A DNA stretch of 64,000 nt, taken from NCBI RefSeq assembly GCF_020615385.1, contig NZ_JAJAVB010000008.1, positions 1 to 64,000 of the forward strand, written 5' to 3'. Within the stretch, counting starts at the first letter, position 1. Every line of letters starts with the position of its first letter. A program made the translations under genes and the position numbers. The DNA comes from Jiella soli. Its GTDB lineage: Bacteria > Pseudomonadota > Alphaproteobacteria > Rhizobiales > Rhizobiaceae. The notes beneath the pieces were generated by a model. It was not told the DNA's origin, did not search any database, and saw only the letters and a program-made list of their open reading frames with translations. Positions 20,103-29,253 of the stretch are shown here, piece by piece.

Positions 20103-21719
20103 ATGTCAGAAGACACCAGCCAACTGGCGGAATATTCCGTTACCGACTACGAAGTCGGACAGGACAATCTGCAGAGGTTCGGGCTGGACATTCACAATCC
20201 GGTCTTCCCGATCTCCGCCAGCGTGATCATCGCGCTCGTCGCCTTCACGCTTCTCTTCCCCGGCATGGCCGACGGCTTCTTCGGCTGGCTGCGCCCCGCG
20301 ATCACCTCGACCTTCGACTGGCTCTTCCTGCTGGCGGGTGACGTCTTCGTTCTCTTCTGTCTCGTCCTCGTCGCCTCGCCGCTCGGCAAGATCAGGCTCG
20401 GGGGCAAGGACGCGCAGCCGGAATATGGCTATTTCGGCTGGTTCGCCATGCTGTTCGCCGCCGGCATGGGCATCGGCCTGATGTTCTACGGCGTCTCGGA
20501 GCCAATCACCCATTTCACCACGTCGATGGCAGGCGGGCCTGACGCGCCGCTGATGGGCGCTGCTGGCGACACCGAGGCGGCCCGCCGCCTCGGCATGGCC
20601 GCGACGATCTACCATTGGGCGCTGCATCCCTGGGCGATCTACGCTGTGGTCGCGCTGGCGCTCGCCTTCTTCAGCTACAATTGGGGCCTGCCGCTCACCA
20701 TGCGGTCCGCCTTCTATCCGCTGCTGAAGGAGCGGGTCTGGGGCTGGCCCGGCCATCTCATCGACATCCTGGCGGTGTTCGCTACGCTGTTCGGCCTTGC
20801 CACCTCACTCGGCTTCGGTGCCGAACAGGCGGTGGCCGGCCTCAACTATCTCTTCGGCGTGCCCGACACGATGCTCTCCAACATCGTGCTCATCGTGCTG
20901 ATCACCGGCGCGGCGTTGACCTCGGTCGTCGCGGGCCTGGACAGCGGCGTGAAGCGGCTGTCGGAGATCAACATGGTGCTGGCGCTCATCCTCCTGCTCT
21001 TCGTCTTCTTCGTCGGTCCGACGGTCGACCTTCTGCGGGGCTTCGTCGGCAACACGGTAGCCTATTTCACGAACGTCATCCCGCTGTCGAACCCGTTCGG
21101 CCGCATGGATGACGGCTATCGCACCGGCTGGACGACCTTCTACTGGGCCTGGTGGATGAGCTGGTCACCCTTCGTCGGAATGTTCATCGCCCGGGTCTCC
21201 CGCGGCCGTTCCGTGCGCGAGTTCATCACCTGCGTCCTGATCATCCCGACGGCGGTCTCGATCATCTGGATGACCGTCTTCGGCGGGACCGCCCTGACCG
21301 AGACGATCGGCGGCTTTTCGGGCATCGTCGATGTCGCGCTCGAGGTGAAGCTCTTCGAGATGCTGGCCCAGCTGCCGCTGAACGCGATCACGTCCTTCAT
21401 CGGCATCGTCCTGGTCATCGTCTTCTTCGTCACCTCCTCGGATTCCGGCTCGCTGGTGATCGACACGATCACCGCCGGCGGGAAGGTCGACGCGCCGGTT
21501 CCCCAGCGCATCTTCTGGGCGACCTTCGAGGGGCTGGTCGCGATCACGCTGCTTCTCGGCGGCGGTCTCGGGGCGCTGCAGGCGGCTGCCATCGCGACGG
21601 GCTTTCCCTTCGCGATACTCCTGCTGGTCCTCTGCTGGTCGACCTTCCGTGGTCTTCTGGCGGAACGGCGCCATCCCTTCCTGCAGAACGCTCGCGCCGA
21701 GGCGCGCGCCGCGGAATAG
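20103..21719 (+). CDS. BCCT-family betaine/carnitine/choline transporter
   Basis: The 538-residue protein has about twelve membrane helices. It carries the family signatures GMGIGLMFYGVSEP and the tryptophan-rich segment FYWAWWMSWSPFVGMFIARV followed by SRGRSVREF. BCCT carriers take up compatible solutes or their precursors, coupled to sodium or protons; the substrate cannot be read here. The start MSEDTSQLAEYSV at 20103 has GCGAGGTCC upstream. A 40-residue extension from 19983 is arginine-rich and implausible. The C-terminus is short, without a long osmosensing tail. Confidence 0.92.
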   Translation: MSEDTSQLAEYSVTDYEVGQDNLQRFGLDIHNPVFPISASVIIALVAFTLLFPGMADGFFGWLRPAITSTFDWLFLLAGDVFVLFCLVLVASPLGKIRLGGKDAQPEYGYFGWFAMLFAAGMGIGLMFYGVSEPITHFTTSMAGGPDAPLMGAAGDTEAARRLGMAATIYHWALHPWAIYAVVALALAFFSYNWGLPLTMRSAFYPLLKERVWGWPGHLIDILAVFATLFGLATSLGFGAEQAVAGLNYLFGVPDTMLSNIVLIVLITGAALTSVVAGLDSGVKRLSEINMVLALILLLFVFFVGPTVDLLRGFVGNTVAYFTNVIPLSNPFGRMDDGYRTGWTTFYWAWWMSWSPFVGMFIARVSRGRSVREFITCVLIIPTAVSIIWMTVFGGTALTETIGGFSGIVDVALEVKLFEMLAQLPLNAITSFIGIVLVIVFFVTSSDSGSLVIDTITAGGKVDAPVPQRIFWATFEGLVAITLLLGGGLGALQAAAIATGFPFAILLLVLCWSTFRGLLAERRHPFLQNARAEARAAE

Positions 21720-21771
21720 ACGGTGTTCTCCCGCCGCGGCACCGATTCGCCGCGCCGGGAGAGCGACACCG

Positions 21772-21792
21772 CCCGGCGATCCGGCCGGGTTT
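21772..21792 (+). terminator. Weak terminator after the BCCT transporter
   Basis: Six-base arms (21772-21777 and 21784-21789) with a six-base loop are followed by three T residues. It lies 52 bases after the transporter stop and 52 bases before crcB. The short T-run lowers confidence. Confidence 0.4.
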
Positions 21793-21843
21793 GCGTTGCA
21801 GCATTCTCTTTGACCGCATCGCGTCAGCGGCTATAGGGAGATT

Positions 21844-22221
21844 ATGCTCAACGTTCTGATCGTCGCGGCGGGCGGGGGCCTCGGGGCCGCGTTCCGTCAT
21901 CTTTCCGGCCTCGCGGCGCTGCGTCTTCTGGGGCCGGGGTTTCCGTGGGGCACCGCCTTCGTCAATGTCGTCGGCTCGTTCCTGATGGGTGTGCTCGTGG
22001 AAGTGCTGGCCCGGCGCACCGGTGCCTCCACCGAACTCCGCCTGTTCCTCGCCACCGGCTTTCTCGGCGGCTTCACGACCTTTTCGTCTTTCTCCCTCGA
22101 TGCGGCCGTGCTCTACGAGCGCGGCGATCTGATCCTGGCGGCGGTCTATGTCGCCGGGACGCTTCTCCTCGGCATCGCCGCGCTCTTTGCGGGGCTGGCG
22201 CTCGTACGCGGCCTCGGGTGA
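21844..22221 (+). CDS. crcB: Fluoride efflux channel CrcB/FluC
   Basis: The 125-residue membrane protein has four hydrophobic segments and the Fluc signatures AAGGGLGAAFRH, GTAFVNVVGSFLMG and TGFLGGFTTFSSFSLD. The last holds the phenylalanine and threonine/serine box of the pore. These proteins assemble as antiparallel dimers and export fluoride. The length is standard. The upstream 120 bases show no recognisable fluoride riboswitch core, so basal expression is likely. Confidence 0.95.
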   Translation: MLNVLIVAAGGGLGAAFRHLSGLAALRLLGPGFPWGTAFVNVVGSFLMGVLVEVLARRTGASTELRLFLATGFLGGFTTFSSFSLDAAVLYERGDLILAAVYVAGTLLLGIAALFAGLALVRGLG

Positions 22222-22315
22222 GCGGGGAGGAGAGGGCGGCGATGCTTCTTTTTGGCCGCGAAGGACGATCAGGCGGTGGCACGGGAAGACACGCTGCGGC
22301 GGAGAGAATGGCGAA

Positions 22316-23149
22316 ATGACCCGAAACCAGAAGAAGACGATCCGGCGGTTCGCGATCGCGGTCCCGCTGGTGATCCTCGGCTTCTGGCTGATCCCGGTGA
22401 TAGCGGGGATCTGGATCGTCTGCGGGCTGATCGACATCCTGCGCAACAAGGGCCGGACCGGCCTGATGTTTTCGCGCTATTTCATGGGCAACGGCATTCC
22501 GACCTGGCTGTTGTCGCCCTTCAATCTCTTCGTCGACCTGATCAGCCATCGCAATCCCGGCGTCTGGCGGCCGGAGGATTTCCCGCCGGAATGGCGCGCC
22601 GAGATCGACACCGTCCTCGACACGTTCCGGGCGCGCAAGGGCGAGATCATCGCCGACATCGATTCGCAGTTCGCCGAGGGACGGCGGGGCATGTATGTCT
22701 ATCAGTGGTACGGCAAGCGCTTCGTCGACAACGTCCCGGAGTTCAATCGCGACTTCAAATACGTCAAGACGATCGCCGTCTCGGTCTTCTCGGGCAAGGA
22801 ATCGACGACCTGGCACTTTGGACCGCTGCGGCTGACCCTGCGCGTGCTCCTCAACCTGACGCCGGCCGACAGCGACCGCGTCTTCATCGAGTGCAACGGC
22901 CGCCAGCACATGTGGCGCGACGACCCGCTCTATATCTTCGACGACACGCTGTTCCATCGCTCGGTGAACGAGGTCGACGCGCGCCGCTACAACGTCTTCA
23001 TGGACGTGATCCGGCCGAGCCCTGTCCCGGGGGTCCTGTCGACGCTACTGATCGGCGTTTCGGCCGTGGCGGACAAGCTGAAGGCCGCCTTCTACAAGAA
23101 CTGGAAGATGATCGACCGGCGCGGCGAGACGGCCAAGACGCCGGCCTGA
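22316..23149 (+). CDS. LpxO-like Asp/Asn beta-hydroxylase-family dioxygenase
   Basis: The 277-residue protein starts MTRNQKKTIRRFAIAVPLVI with an N-terminal membrane helix (about 12-38). A soluble domain of the aspartyl/asparaginyl hydroxylase type follows. The pattern WHFGPLRLTLRV (His167) and LFHRSVNEVDARR (His214, Arg224) matches the metal-binding histidines and 2-oxoglutarate arginine of this family. With its membrane anchor it resembles LpxO, which 2-hydroxylates lipid A acyl chains. The function is inferred, not proven. The start at 22316 has GAGAGAATGGCGAA upstream. Confidence 0.75.
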   Translation: MTRNQKKTIRRFAIAVPLVILGFWLIPVIAGIWIVCGLIDILRNKGRTGLMFSRYFMGNGIPTWLLSPFNLFVDLISHRNPGVWRPEDFPPEWRAEIDTVLDTFRARKGEIIADIDSQFAEGRRGMYVYQWYGKRFVDNVPEFNRDFKYVKTIAVSVFSGKESTTWHFGPLRLTLRVLLNLTPADSDRVFIECNGRQHMWRDDPLYIFDDTLFHRSVNEVDARRYNVFMDVIRPSPVPGVLSTLLIGVSAVADKLKAAFYKNWKMIDRRGETAKTPA

Positions 23150-23207
23150 CGTCCTTGCCGGCCGGCTCGTGCGAGCCCGGTGCGGCGAAGAGATCTCCGA
23201 GGGGCGA

Positions 23208-24170
23208 ATGCGCGTACTTCTGACTGGCTCGTCCGGCTGGCTCGGCCGCTTCCTTGCGCCGATGCTGCGCGCGGGCGGCCACGAAGTCACCGGACTCGAC
23301 GTTGCGCCGGGAACGGAAACCGCCATCGTCGGCTCGGTTGCCGACCGGCCCCTGGTCGATCGGATCTTCGGCGAGCACGGCATTGAGGCGGTGATCCATG
23401 GCGGGGCGCTGCACAAGCCCGATGTCGCGCGCTATCCGGCGCAGGCCTTCGTCGACGTCAACGTGACCGGCACGCTGAACCTTCTCGATGCGGCGCGGCA
23501 GGCGGGGAACGACCGCTTCGTCTTCACCTCGACGACCTCGCTGATGATCTCGCGCGAGATCCGCGAAGAGGCGGGGGAGGCGGCCGTCTTTCTTGACGAG
23601 TCGGTCGGACCGCTCGCGCCCCGCAACATCTACGGCGTCACCAAGCTTTCGGCCGAAGGTCTTTGCCGCCTGCATCATCTGGAGCACGGGATGAGCGTTC
23701 TCGTGCTGCGGACGGCGAGGTTCTTCCCCGAGGACGACGACACCCATCGCGATCTCTCGGGCGAGAACATGAAGGCGAACGAGTTTCTCAACCGCCGCCT
23801 GTCGGTCGAGGATGCCGCCGCGGCCCATGTTGCGGCGCTGGATCGGGCGGCGGAGATCGGCTTCGACATACTCGTCGCCTCGGCGCCGACGCCGTTCCGG
23901 CGGGAAGAGGCGCGGGAGCTGAAGACGGATGCTGTCGCCGTGATCGCCCGCCATTTTCCCGATGCGCCGGCGCTCTACCGCGATCGCGGCTGGCAGTTGC
24001 CGAAGACGATCGGCCGGGTCTACGACGCCCAGCGCATGGAACGCGTCCTCGGTTTTCGCTGCCGGACGGATTTCAGGGCGGTGCTGGATGCGCTGCGCGA
24101 CGGTGCGCCGCTGCCGTTCCATTATGATCCGGCCTATGTCTCGCCGAAGGAAGTCGCTGCTTCGAGCTGA
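23208..24170 (+). CDS. NAD-dependent epimerase/dehydratase family protein
   Basis: The 320-residue extended SDR protein begins MRVLLTGSSGWLGRFLAPML with the glycine motif at residues 7-13. Asp31 at the end of beta-2 (TGLDVAPG) favours NAD, and the catalytic pair is Tyr142-Lys146 in NIYGVTKLSAEGL. The C-terminal half varies in this family and sets the substrate, probably a nucleotide sugar or uronic acid derivative. The start at 23208 was chosen over 23169 because it puts the Rossmann strand at the N-terminus. It lies 58 bases after the LpxO-like gene, possibly in one unit. Confidence 0.85.
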   Translation: MRVLLTGSSGWLGRFLAPMLRAGGHEVTGLDVAPGTETAIVGSVADRPLVDRIFGEHGIEAVIHGGALHKPDVARYPAQAFVDVNVTGTLNLLDAARQAGNDRFVFTSTTSLMISREIREEAGEAAVFLDESVGPLAPRNIYGVTKLSAEGLCRLHHLEHGMSVLVLRTARFFPEDDDTHRDLSGENMKANEFLNRRLSVEDAAAAHVAALDRAAEIGFDILVASAPTPFRREEARELKTDAVAVIARHFPDAPALYRDRGWQLPKTIGRVYDAQRMERVLGFRCRTDFRAVLDALRDGAPLPFHYDPAYVSPKEVAASS

Positions 24171-24412
24171 TCGTAGGTCCCGGCAGGGCAGAGGGGGGCG
24201 CGTCAGGGCCGGACGTCCACCGGGTGCGCGCCATGATCCGTCGGCCCGCAGGGGCACCTTCCATGCCCGATGCGAAGGTGCGTCCTCGCCGACGCCGCCC
24301 TTCATTGCCCATTGCCCCGGCTTTCTTTAGGAAACGGGCCAAAGCCTGATCTTCACGCGCGCTGCTTCTCCTGTGCTGCCGATCCGGGCCGAAACGACAA
24401 GGCAACTATCCC

Positions 24413-25399
24413 ATGGCGAGCGTCGAACAGAAACGGGTCGAGGAGGACGAGGCGGGCTTAAGGCTCGACCGCTGGTTCAAGCTTCATTATCCGGGCCTCG
24501 GTTTCGGCCATCTGCAGAAGCTGCTGCGGTCCGGCCAGGTGCGCGTCGACGGCGGCCGGGCGAAGTCGGACACCCGGATCGAGCCCGGCCAGATGATCCG
24601 CATTCCGCCGATCGGCGTCGACGCGAGGCAGCCCACCGGCAAGCCGCTCACGCCCAACACCATGCGCGACAAGCACGATGGCGATGTGCTCGCGCAGATG
24701 CTGATCTACGAGGACGACAAGGTCTTCGTGTTCAACAAGCCGGCGGGCCTCGCCGTGCAGGGCGGGTCCGGCGTCAATCGCAATGTCGACAAGATGCTGG
24801 AGGCCTGGCGCAGCAAGAAGGGAGAGAAGCCGCGGCTGGTCCACCGGCTCGACCGCGATACCTCCGGCGTCCTCGTCGTCGCCCGCACCAGAGGCGCGGC
24901 GGTGTCGCTGACCAAGGCGTTCCGCGAGCGCGACACCAAGAAACACTATTGGGCGATCGTCAAAGGCGTTCCGGTGCCGCATGACGGGCGGATCTCCACC
25001 TATCTCGTCAAGGAGCAGACGCCGGACGGCGACCGTATGCGCATCGCCAAGCATGGCGATGAGGGCGCCGACCATGCGCTCACGCACTACCGGGTGATCG
25101 ACCAGGTGGCGCAAAACTTCTCCTGGCTGGAGATGGAGCCCTATACCGGCCGAACCCACCAGTTGCGCGTTCATGCGGTCCATATCGGCACGCCGATCCT
25201 CGGCGACCCCAAATATTTCGAGGCGGACACCAATTTCGAGTTTCCCGGCGGCGTCCAGAAGCGACTGCACCTTCACGCCCGTCGGATCGTCATCCCGCAT
25301 CCCGACGGCGGCTTCGTCGACCAGATCGCGCCGCTGCCGCAGCACATGGTGCAGACCTTCAACCTCTTCGGGTTCGACGAGGCGGAGCTGAACGACTGA
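24413..25399 (+). CDS. RluA-family 23S rRNA pseudouridine synthase (RluC/RluD-like)
   Basis: The 328-residue protein has an N-terminal S4 RNA-binding domain (GLRLDRWFKLHYPGLGFGHL to about residue 65) and the catalytic domain with HRLDRDTSGVLVV, where Asp147 is the nucleophile. Further motifs are KKHYWAIVKG and EPYTGRTHQLRVHAVHIG. It isomerises uridines in 23S rRNA; which positions cannot be decided by eye. The stop TGA overlaps the next ATG, so it is coupled to the HAD phosphatase gene. Confidence 0.93.
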   Translation: MASVEQKRVEEDEAGLRLDRWFKLHYPGLGFGHLQKLLRSGQVRVDGGRAKSDTRIEPGQMIRIPPIGVDARQPTGKPLTPNTMRDKHDGDVLAQMLIYEDDKVFVFNKPAGLAVQGGSGVNRNVDKMLEAWRSKKGEKPRLVHRLDRDTSGVLVVARTRGAAVSLTKAFRERDTKKHYWAIVKGVPVPHDGRISTYLVKEQTPDGDRMRIAKHGDEGADHALTHYRVIDQVAQNFSWLEMEPYTGRTHQLRVHAVHIGTPILGDPKYFEADTNFEFPGGVQKRLHLHARRIVIPHPDGGFVDQIAPLPQHMVQTFNLFGFDEAELND

Positions 25400-26094
25400 T
25401 GAAGGCGATCCTCTTCGACTGCGACGGCACGATCGCCGATTCCTGCGGAACCATCTGCACGGTCATGCGCCGTGCCTTTCTGGCCGAGGGGCTGCCGGAG
25501 CCGGACGACGCCGCCACCCGTGCGATCATCGGCCTGTCGCTGGAGACGGCGATGGCGCGGCTTCATCCGGACGGCGGGCTCGAGCACCATGTGCGCCTGG
25601 CCGGCGCCTATCGCGAGGCCTTCCAGGCCATGCGGCGCGAGGCGGAGCATCGCGAGACGCTGTTTCCGGGCATGCGCGATCTCGTCGACCGGCTGGCGAC
25701 ACGCGAGGACGCCCTGCTCGGCATGGTCACCGGCAAGTCGCGCCGCGGCGTCACCGCGATCTGCGAGACGCATGGGCTGACGCGGCATTTCCTTGCCGTG
25801 CGCACGGCCGACGACTGCCCCTCCAAGCCGCATCCGGCGATGGTCGAGGAATGCTGCGCCGAACTCGGCGTCGCGGTCTCGGACGCTCTGGTGGTCGGCG
25901 ACTCCATCTACGATATCGAGATGGCCCGTGCGGCGGGCGCGCATGCCCTCGGCGTCGCCTGGGGCACGCATGAGGCCGGGCCGCTGGTCGCCGCCGGCGC
26001 CTTTGCCGTGGCCGGCGACGTCTCGGAACTCGAAGCCCTGATCGCCGATTGGATAGGGGCGGAGGTACCGGCAGCTGCAGCCGTCGGCGGCTGA
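25399..26094 (+). CDS. HAD-superfamily hydrolase (phosphoglycolate phosphatase-like)
   Basis: The 231-residue protein begins MKAILFDCDGTIADSCGTIC, with nucleophile Asp7 and acid/base Asp9. A helical cap follows, then the motif II region MVTGKSRRGV, the motif III lysine in CPSKPHPAMV, and motif IV VVGDSIYDIEMARAAGA. It is a phosphomonoesterase of the Gph/PGP type with unknown substrate. The one-base overlap with the pseudouridine synthase gene indicates an operon. Confidence 0.9.
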   Translation: MKAILFDCDGTIADSCGTICTVMRRAFLAEGLPEPDDAATRAIIGLSLETAMARLHPDGGLEHHVRLAGAYREAFQAMRREAEHRETLFPGMRDLVDRLATREDALLGMVTGKSRRGVTAICETHGLTRHFLAVRTADDCPSKPHPAMVEECCAELGVAVSDALVVGDSIYDIEMARAAGAHALGVAWGTHEAGPLVAAGAFAVAGDVSELEALIADWIGAEVPAAAAVGG

Positions 26095-26273
26095 GACGTG
26101 GGTGGCGAGGCTGGGCAGCGGTCGTCCGGCAGGAGAAGCCTCTGCCGGGTCCGATGTGAGTACGACGATCCGCGGGTCCGGCGGCCTTGTGCCGGCAGTG
26201 ATCGAGGACGGGTCCTGTCGGATCCGGATATGGCCGCACCATCTGGTGGGGCGTTCGAAGGCAGAGACAGACG

Positions 26274-26999
26274 ATGAAATCCGCGATAGCCCGGCCGGAA
26301 CTCCCCAAGCGCTTCTACAAGACCGCCGAGGTGGTCGCGGCCGATGACGGCGTCTTTTCCGTCACCCTCGACGGCCGCCCGGTGAAGACGCCCGCCCGCA
26401 AGCTGCTCGCCATGCCCGCAAAGGCTGTCGCCGAGGCGGTTGCGCAGGAGTGGCGGGCGCAGGGCGAGCATATCGATCCCGCGACCATGCCGATGACCCG
26501 GCTGGTCAACACGATCGTCGACGGCATCGTCGGCAATCCGGAGCCGGTGCGCGACGACATTGCGCGCTATGCCGAGACGGACATGCTGTTCTATCGGGCG
26601 GGCGAGCCGGAGCGTCTGGTGACTCGCCAGCGCGAGCGCTGGGATCCGATCCTCGACTGGGCGCATGAACGGCTCGGCGCGCGCTTCCTCCTCGCCGAGG
26701 GCGTCATGCACGTCGCCCAGCCGGAGGCCTCGCTCGAGGCCGTGCGCCGGCATCTGGCCCGCACCGAGGATCCCTTCGCCATCGCCGCGCTCCATCAGGC
26801 GACGACGCTCACCGGCTCCTCGCTGGTCGCGCTGGCGCTGGCGGACGGGCGCCTCTCGGCGGAAGAGGCCTGGGATCTCGCCCATCTCGACGAGGACTGG
26901 AACATCGAGCAGTGGGGCGCCGACGAGGAGGCGATGGCCATGCGGGCGAAGCGCTGGGAGGAGATGCGCGTCGCGGCGCTGATCCTCGGCCGTGGCTGA
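26274..26999 (+). CDS. ATP12-family F1-ATPase assembly chaperone
   Basis: The 241-residue protein starts MKSAIARPELPKRFYKTAEV and contains the ATP12 signature: VTLDGRPVKTPARKLLAMP, EWRAQGEHIDPATMPMTRLV, and the C-terminal LTGSSLVALALADGRLSAEE and HLDEDWNIEQWGADEEA. In mitochondria ATP12 binds the F1 alpha subunit during assembly; alphaproteobacteria keep the homologue. It sits between the HAD hydrolase and pccB genes, an order I associate with rhizobia. Confidence 0.92.
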   Translation: MKSAIARPELPKRFYKTAEVVAADDGVFSVTLDGRPVKTPARKLLAMPAKAVAEAVAQEWRAQGEHIDPATMPMTRLVNTIVDGIVGNPEPVRDDIARYAETDMLFYRAGEPERLVTRQRERWDPILDWAHERLGARFLLAEGVMHVAQPEASLEAVRRHLARTEDPFAIAALHQATTLTGSSLVALALADGRLSAEEAWDLAHLDEDWNIEQWGADEEAMAMRAKRWEEMRVAALILGRG

Positions 27000-27123
27000 C
27001 GCTGCTGCAGCCGGCCGGTGAAGCTTCGCCGGCCGTCCCTGCTCTTGCCTCCGGCACGCGCTGGACGGCAAAGTGCGGCGCGTCGAGGTGGCCGGGACGG
27101 CCAGGCAGGTGGAGGATGGATCT

Positions 27124-28656
27124 ATGCGCGACATGCTGGCGGAACTGGAAGGGCGGCGGGAGCGGGCGCGGGCCGGCGGCGGCCAGAAGCGCATCGAGGC
27201 CCAGCACGCCAAGGGCAAGCTGACCGCGCGCGAGCGCCTCGCGGTCTTCCTCGACCAGGGCTCCTTCGAGGAGTTCGACATGTTCGTCCAGCATCGGGGG
27301 ACGGATTTCGGCATGGCGGACAGCCATGTTCCGGGCGACGGCGTCGTCACCGGCTGGGGCACCGTCAACGGGCGCACGGTCTTCGTCTTCGCCAAGGACT
27401 TCACCGTCTTCGGCGGCTCGCTCTCCGAGGCCCATGCCGAGAAGGTGCAGAAGGTCCAGGACCTCGCGCTGCGCAACCGCGCGCCGATCATCGGCTTCTA
27501 CGATGCCGGCGGCGCACGCATCCAGGAGGGCGTCGCCGCGCTCGGCGGCTATGCCGAGATCTTCCAGCGCAATGTGCTCGCCTCCGGCGTCATCCCGCAG
27601 ATCTCGGTGATCATGGGCCCCTGCGCCGGCGGTGACGTCTATTCGCCGGCGATGACCGACTTCATCTTCATGGTCCGCGACACGTCCTACATGTTCGTTA
27701 CCGGGCCGGACGTGGTGAAGACCGTGACCAACGAGACGGTGACGGCCGAGGAACTCGGCGGCGCCTCCGTCCACACGGTCAAGTCCTCGATTGCCGACGG
27801 CGCCTATGACAACGACGTCGACGCGCTCCTGCAGATGCGCCGGCTGATCGACTTCCTGCCGGCCTCCAACACCTCGCCCGTGCCCGAACTCGACTACACG
27901 CAGTCGGTCACCGAGGAGGATCCCTCGCTCGACACGCTGGTGCCGGACAACGCCAACAAGCCCTACGACATGAAGGAACTGATCCGGAAGACTGTCGACG
28001 AGGCCGACTTCTTCGAGATTCAGGAGAGTTTCGCGAAGAACCTCGTCACCGGCTTCGGCCGGATCGAGGGGCGCACCGTCGGCATCGTCGCGAACCAGCC
28101 GATGGTGCTGGCGGGCGTCCTCGATTCCGACGCCTCCCGCAAGGCGGCCCGCTTCGTGCGCTTCTGCGACTGCTTCGGGGTTCCCGTCGTCACCTTCGTC
28201 GACGTCCCGGGCTTCCTGCCGGGCACCGCGCAGGAGCAGGGCGGCCTGATCAAGCACGGCGCCAAACTCCTCTTCGCCTATGCCGAGGCGACCGTGCCCA
28301 AGGTCACGCTGATCACCCGCAAGGCCTTCGGCGGCGCCTATGACGTGATGGCCTCGAAGCACCTCCGCGGCGACATCAACTATGCCTGGCCGACGGCGCA
28401 GATCGCGGTGATGGGCGCCAAGGGCGCGGCCGAGATCATCCACCGCAAGGATGCCGGCGATCCGGACAAGCTCGCCGCCCACACCAGGGCCTATGAGGAG
28501 CGGTTCCTCTCCCCCTTCGTCGCCGCCGAGCGCGGCTATGTCGACGAGGTGATCATGCCGCATTCGACCCGCCGTCGCATTGCGCGGGCGCTGGCCATGC
28601 TGCGCAACAAGGACCTCGACAACCCCTGGAAGAAGCACGACAACATCCCGTTGTGA
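27124..28656 (+). CDS. pccB: Propionyl-CoA carboxylase beta chain
   Basis: The 510-residue carboxyltransferase subunit has the N-terminal and C-terminal crotonase-like domains. Motifs include [76 protein letters not shown] and [18 protein letters not shown]. It transfers carboxyl from biotin to propionyl-CoA. The start [15 protein letters not shown] at 27124 is the conserved one; an upstream ATG at 27073 adds 17 unconserved residues. The biotin-carrying alpha subunit gene is not adjacent in this window. Confidence 0.95.
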   Translation: MRDMLAELEGRRERARAGGGQKRIEAQHAKGKLTARERLAVFLDQGSFEEFDMFVQHRGTDFGMADSHVPGDGVVTGWGTVNGRTVFVFAKDFTVFGGSLSEAHAEKVQKVQDLALRNRAPIIGFYDAGGARIQEGVAALGGYAEIFQRNVLASGVIPQISVIMGPCAGGDVYSPAMTDFIFMVRDTSYMFVTGPDVVKTVTNETVTAEELGGASVHTVKSSIADGAYDNDVDALLQMRRLIDFLPASNTSPVPELDYTQSVTEEDPSLDTLVPDNANKPYDMKELIRKTVDEADFFEIQESFAKNLVTGFGRIEGRTVGIVANQPMVLAGVLDSDASRKAARFVRFCDCFGVPVVTFVDVPGFLPGTAQEQGGLIKHGAKLLFAYAEATVPKVTLITRKAFGGAYDVMASKHLRGDINYAWPTAQIAVMGAKGAAEIIHRKDAGDPDKLAAHTRAYEERFLSPFVAAERGYVDEVIMPHSTRRRIARALAMLRNKDLDNPWKKHDNIPL

Positions 28657-28665
28657 GCTGTCCCG

Positions 28666-28962
28666 ATGGCTGCGTTCGATCCGGTCAGCGCAGCGCATAT
28701 CTTCCGGCGCGCGTCCGGGCATCTGTCGGATACGCCAGTTAATCGCCGACTGCTGATCGACACCGTCGATGAACGCTTCCTGCTCGGCTCCGACCAGTTC
28801 GGGTCCGAGTGGTACGCGCGTGTGGTCGGGACTCAGCAGGTTTGGGTTCTGGTGCGGAACGGCTATATTCGAAATGGTGGTGTCAACGAGAGGCACCGCG
28901 TTTTCAATCCGCTAACAGGATTGTCAGCCGAGGAGCCAAGCCATGGCCGAACTGACGAATGA
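28666..28962 (+). CDS. Small protein resembling an orphan polymorphic-toxin C-terminal domain
   Basis: The 98-residue protein has no signal peptide or membrane helix. From residue 10 it reads AHIFRRASGHLSDTPVNRRL, then a WYARVVGTQQVWVLVRNGYI strand pair and NGGVNERHRVFNPLTGLS. This layout resembles the small C-terminal toxin domains of CdiA, Rhs and haemagglutinin-type polymorphic toxins, as I recall those families; I could not verify it. It starts ten bases after pccB and overlaps the next gene by 20 bases, as toxin-immunity pairs often do. No delivery domain is attached. Confidence 0.5.
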   Translation: MAAFDPVSAAHIFRRASGHLSDTPVNRRLLIDTVDERFLLGSDQFGSEWYARVVGTQQVWVLVRNGYIRNGGVNERHRVFNPLTGLSAEEPSHGRTDE

Positions 28963-29155
28963 GCAAGCCTACCGGGCGATGTTCGAGTTCCTGAAGCGCC
29001 ATTGGGAGCGGACAGGCTCGGACGACGTCGGAGCCCTTCTCAGCGATCTGCAGCTCTTCGACGACGGCATCCCGGGCGATCCGGCGGCGCTCGATGATTG
29101 GAGGGATTGCGTCGCGTCCGTCCTCAAGACCGAGGGCCGCGAAGCCGCGGAATAG
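28943..29155 (+). CDS. Small acidic protein, probable immunity partner
   Basis: The 70-residue acidic helical protein contains LTNEQAYRAMFEFLKRHWER, TGSDDVGALLSDLQLFDDG and DPAALDDWRDCVASV. The QAYxAMFxFL / RTxSDDxGxLL pattern occurs in immunity-type small proteins next to polymorphic toxin genes; this is recalled knowledge, not a search result. The ATG is preceded by GAGGAG and overlaps the upstream gene by 20 bases, so the two are probably translated together. Confidence 0.5.
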   Translation: MAELTNEQAYRAMFEFLKRHWERTGSDDVGALLSDLQLFDDGIPGDPAALDDWRDCVASVLKTEGREAAE

Positions 29156-29181
29156 GGGCGGCCAACAGCCAAGCTGTGGCC

Positions 29182-29214
29182 GATGGCGGCTGGGCCTGCT
29201 CCTCCGCCGCCATC
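29182..29214. other. Hairpin between convergent genes
   Basis: Nine-base perfect arms (29182-29190 and 29206-29214) enclose a 15-base loop. It lies between the plus-strand small gene ending at 29155 and the minus-strand dehydrogenase ending at 29254. There is no good T-run on either strand, so a terminator role is only possible. Confidence 0.3.
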
Positions 29215-29253
29215 TATACGCGGGCCGTCTGCCGGAGCCGTCGTCCTCCTCGC

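Noticed and set aside
21720-21843. Possible fluoride riboswitch before crcB
   Set aside because: The region holds a terminator-like stem but not the conserved pseudoknot core expected of the fluoride aptamer.
24171-24412. Possible small minus-strand gene between the epimerase and pseudouridine synthase genes
   Set aside because: The frame is rich in Arg/Ala/Pro, has no ribosome binding site or conserved motif, and overlaps the epimerase end.
26809-28896. A 695-codon minus-strand frame opposite pccB
   Set aside because: pccB is clearly coding on the plus strand; the antisense frame is long only because of high GC at third positions.
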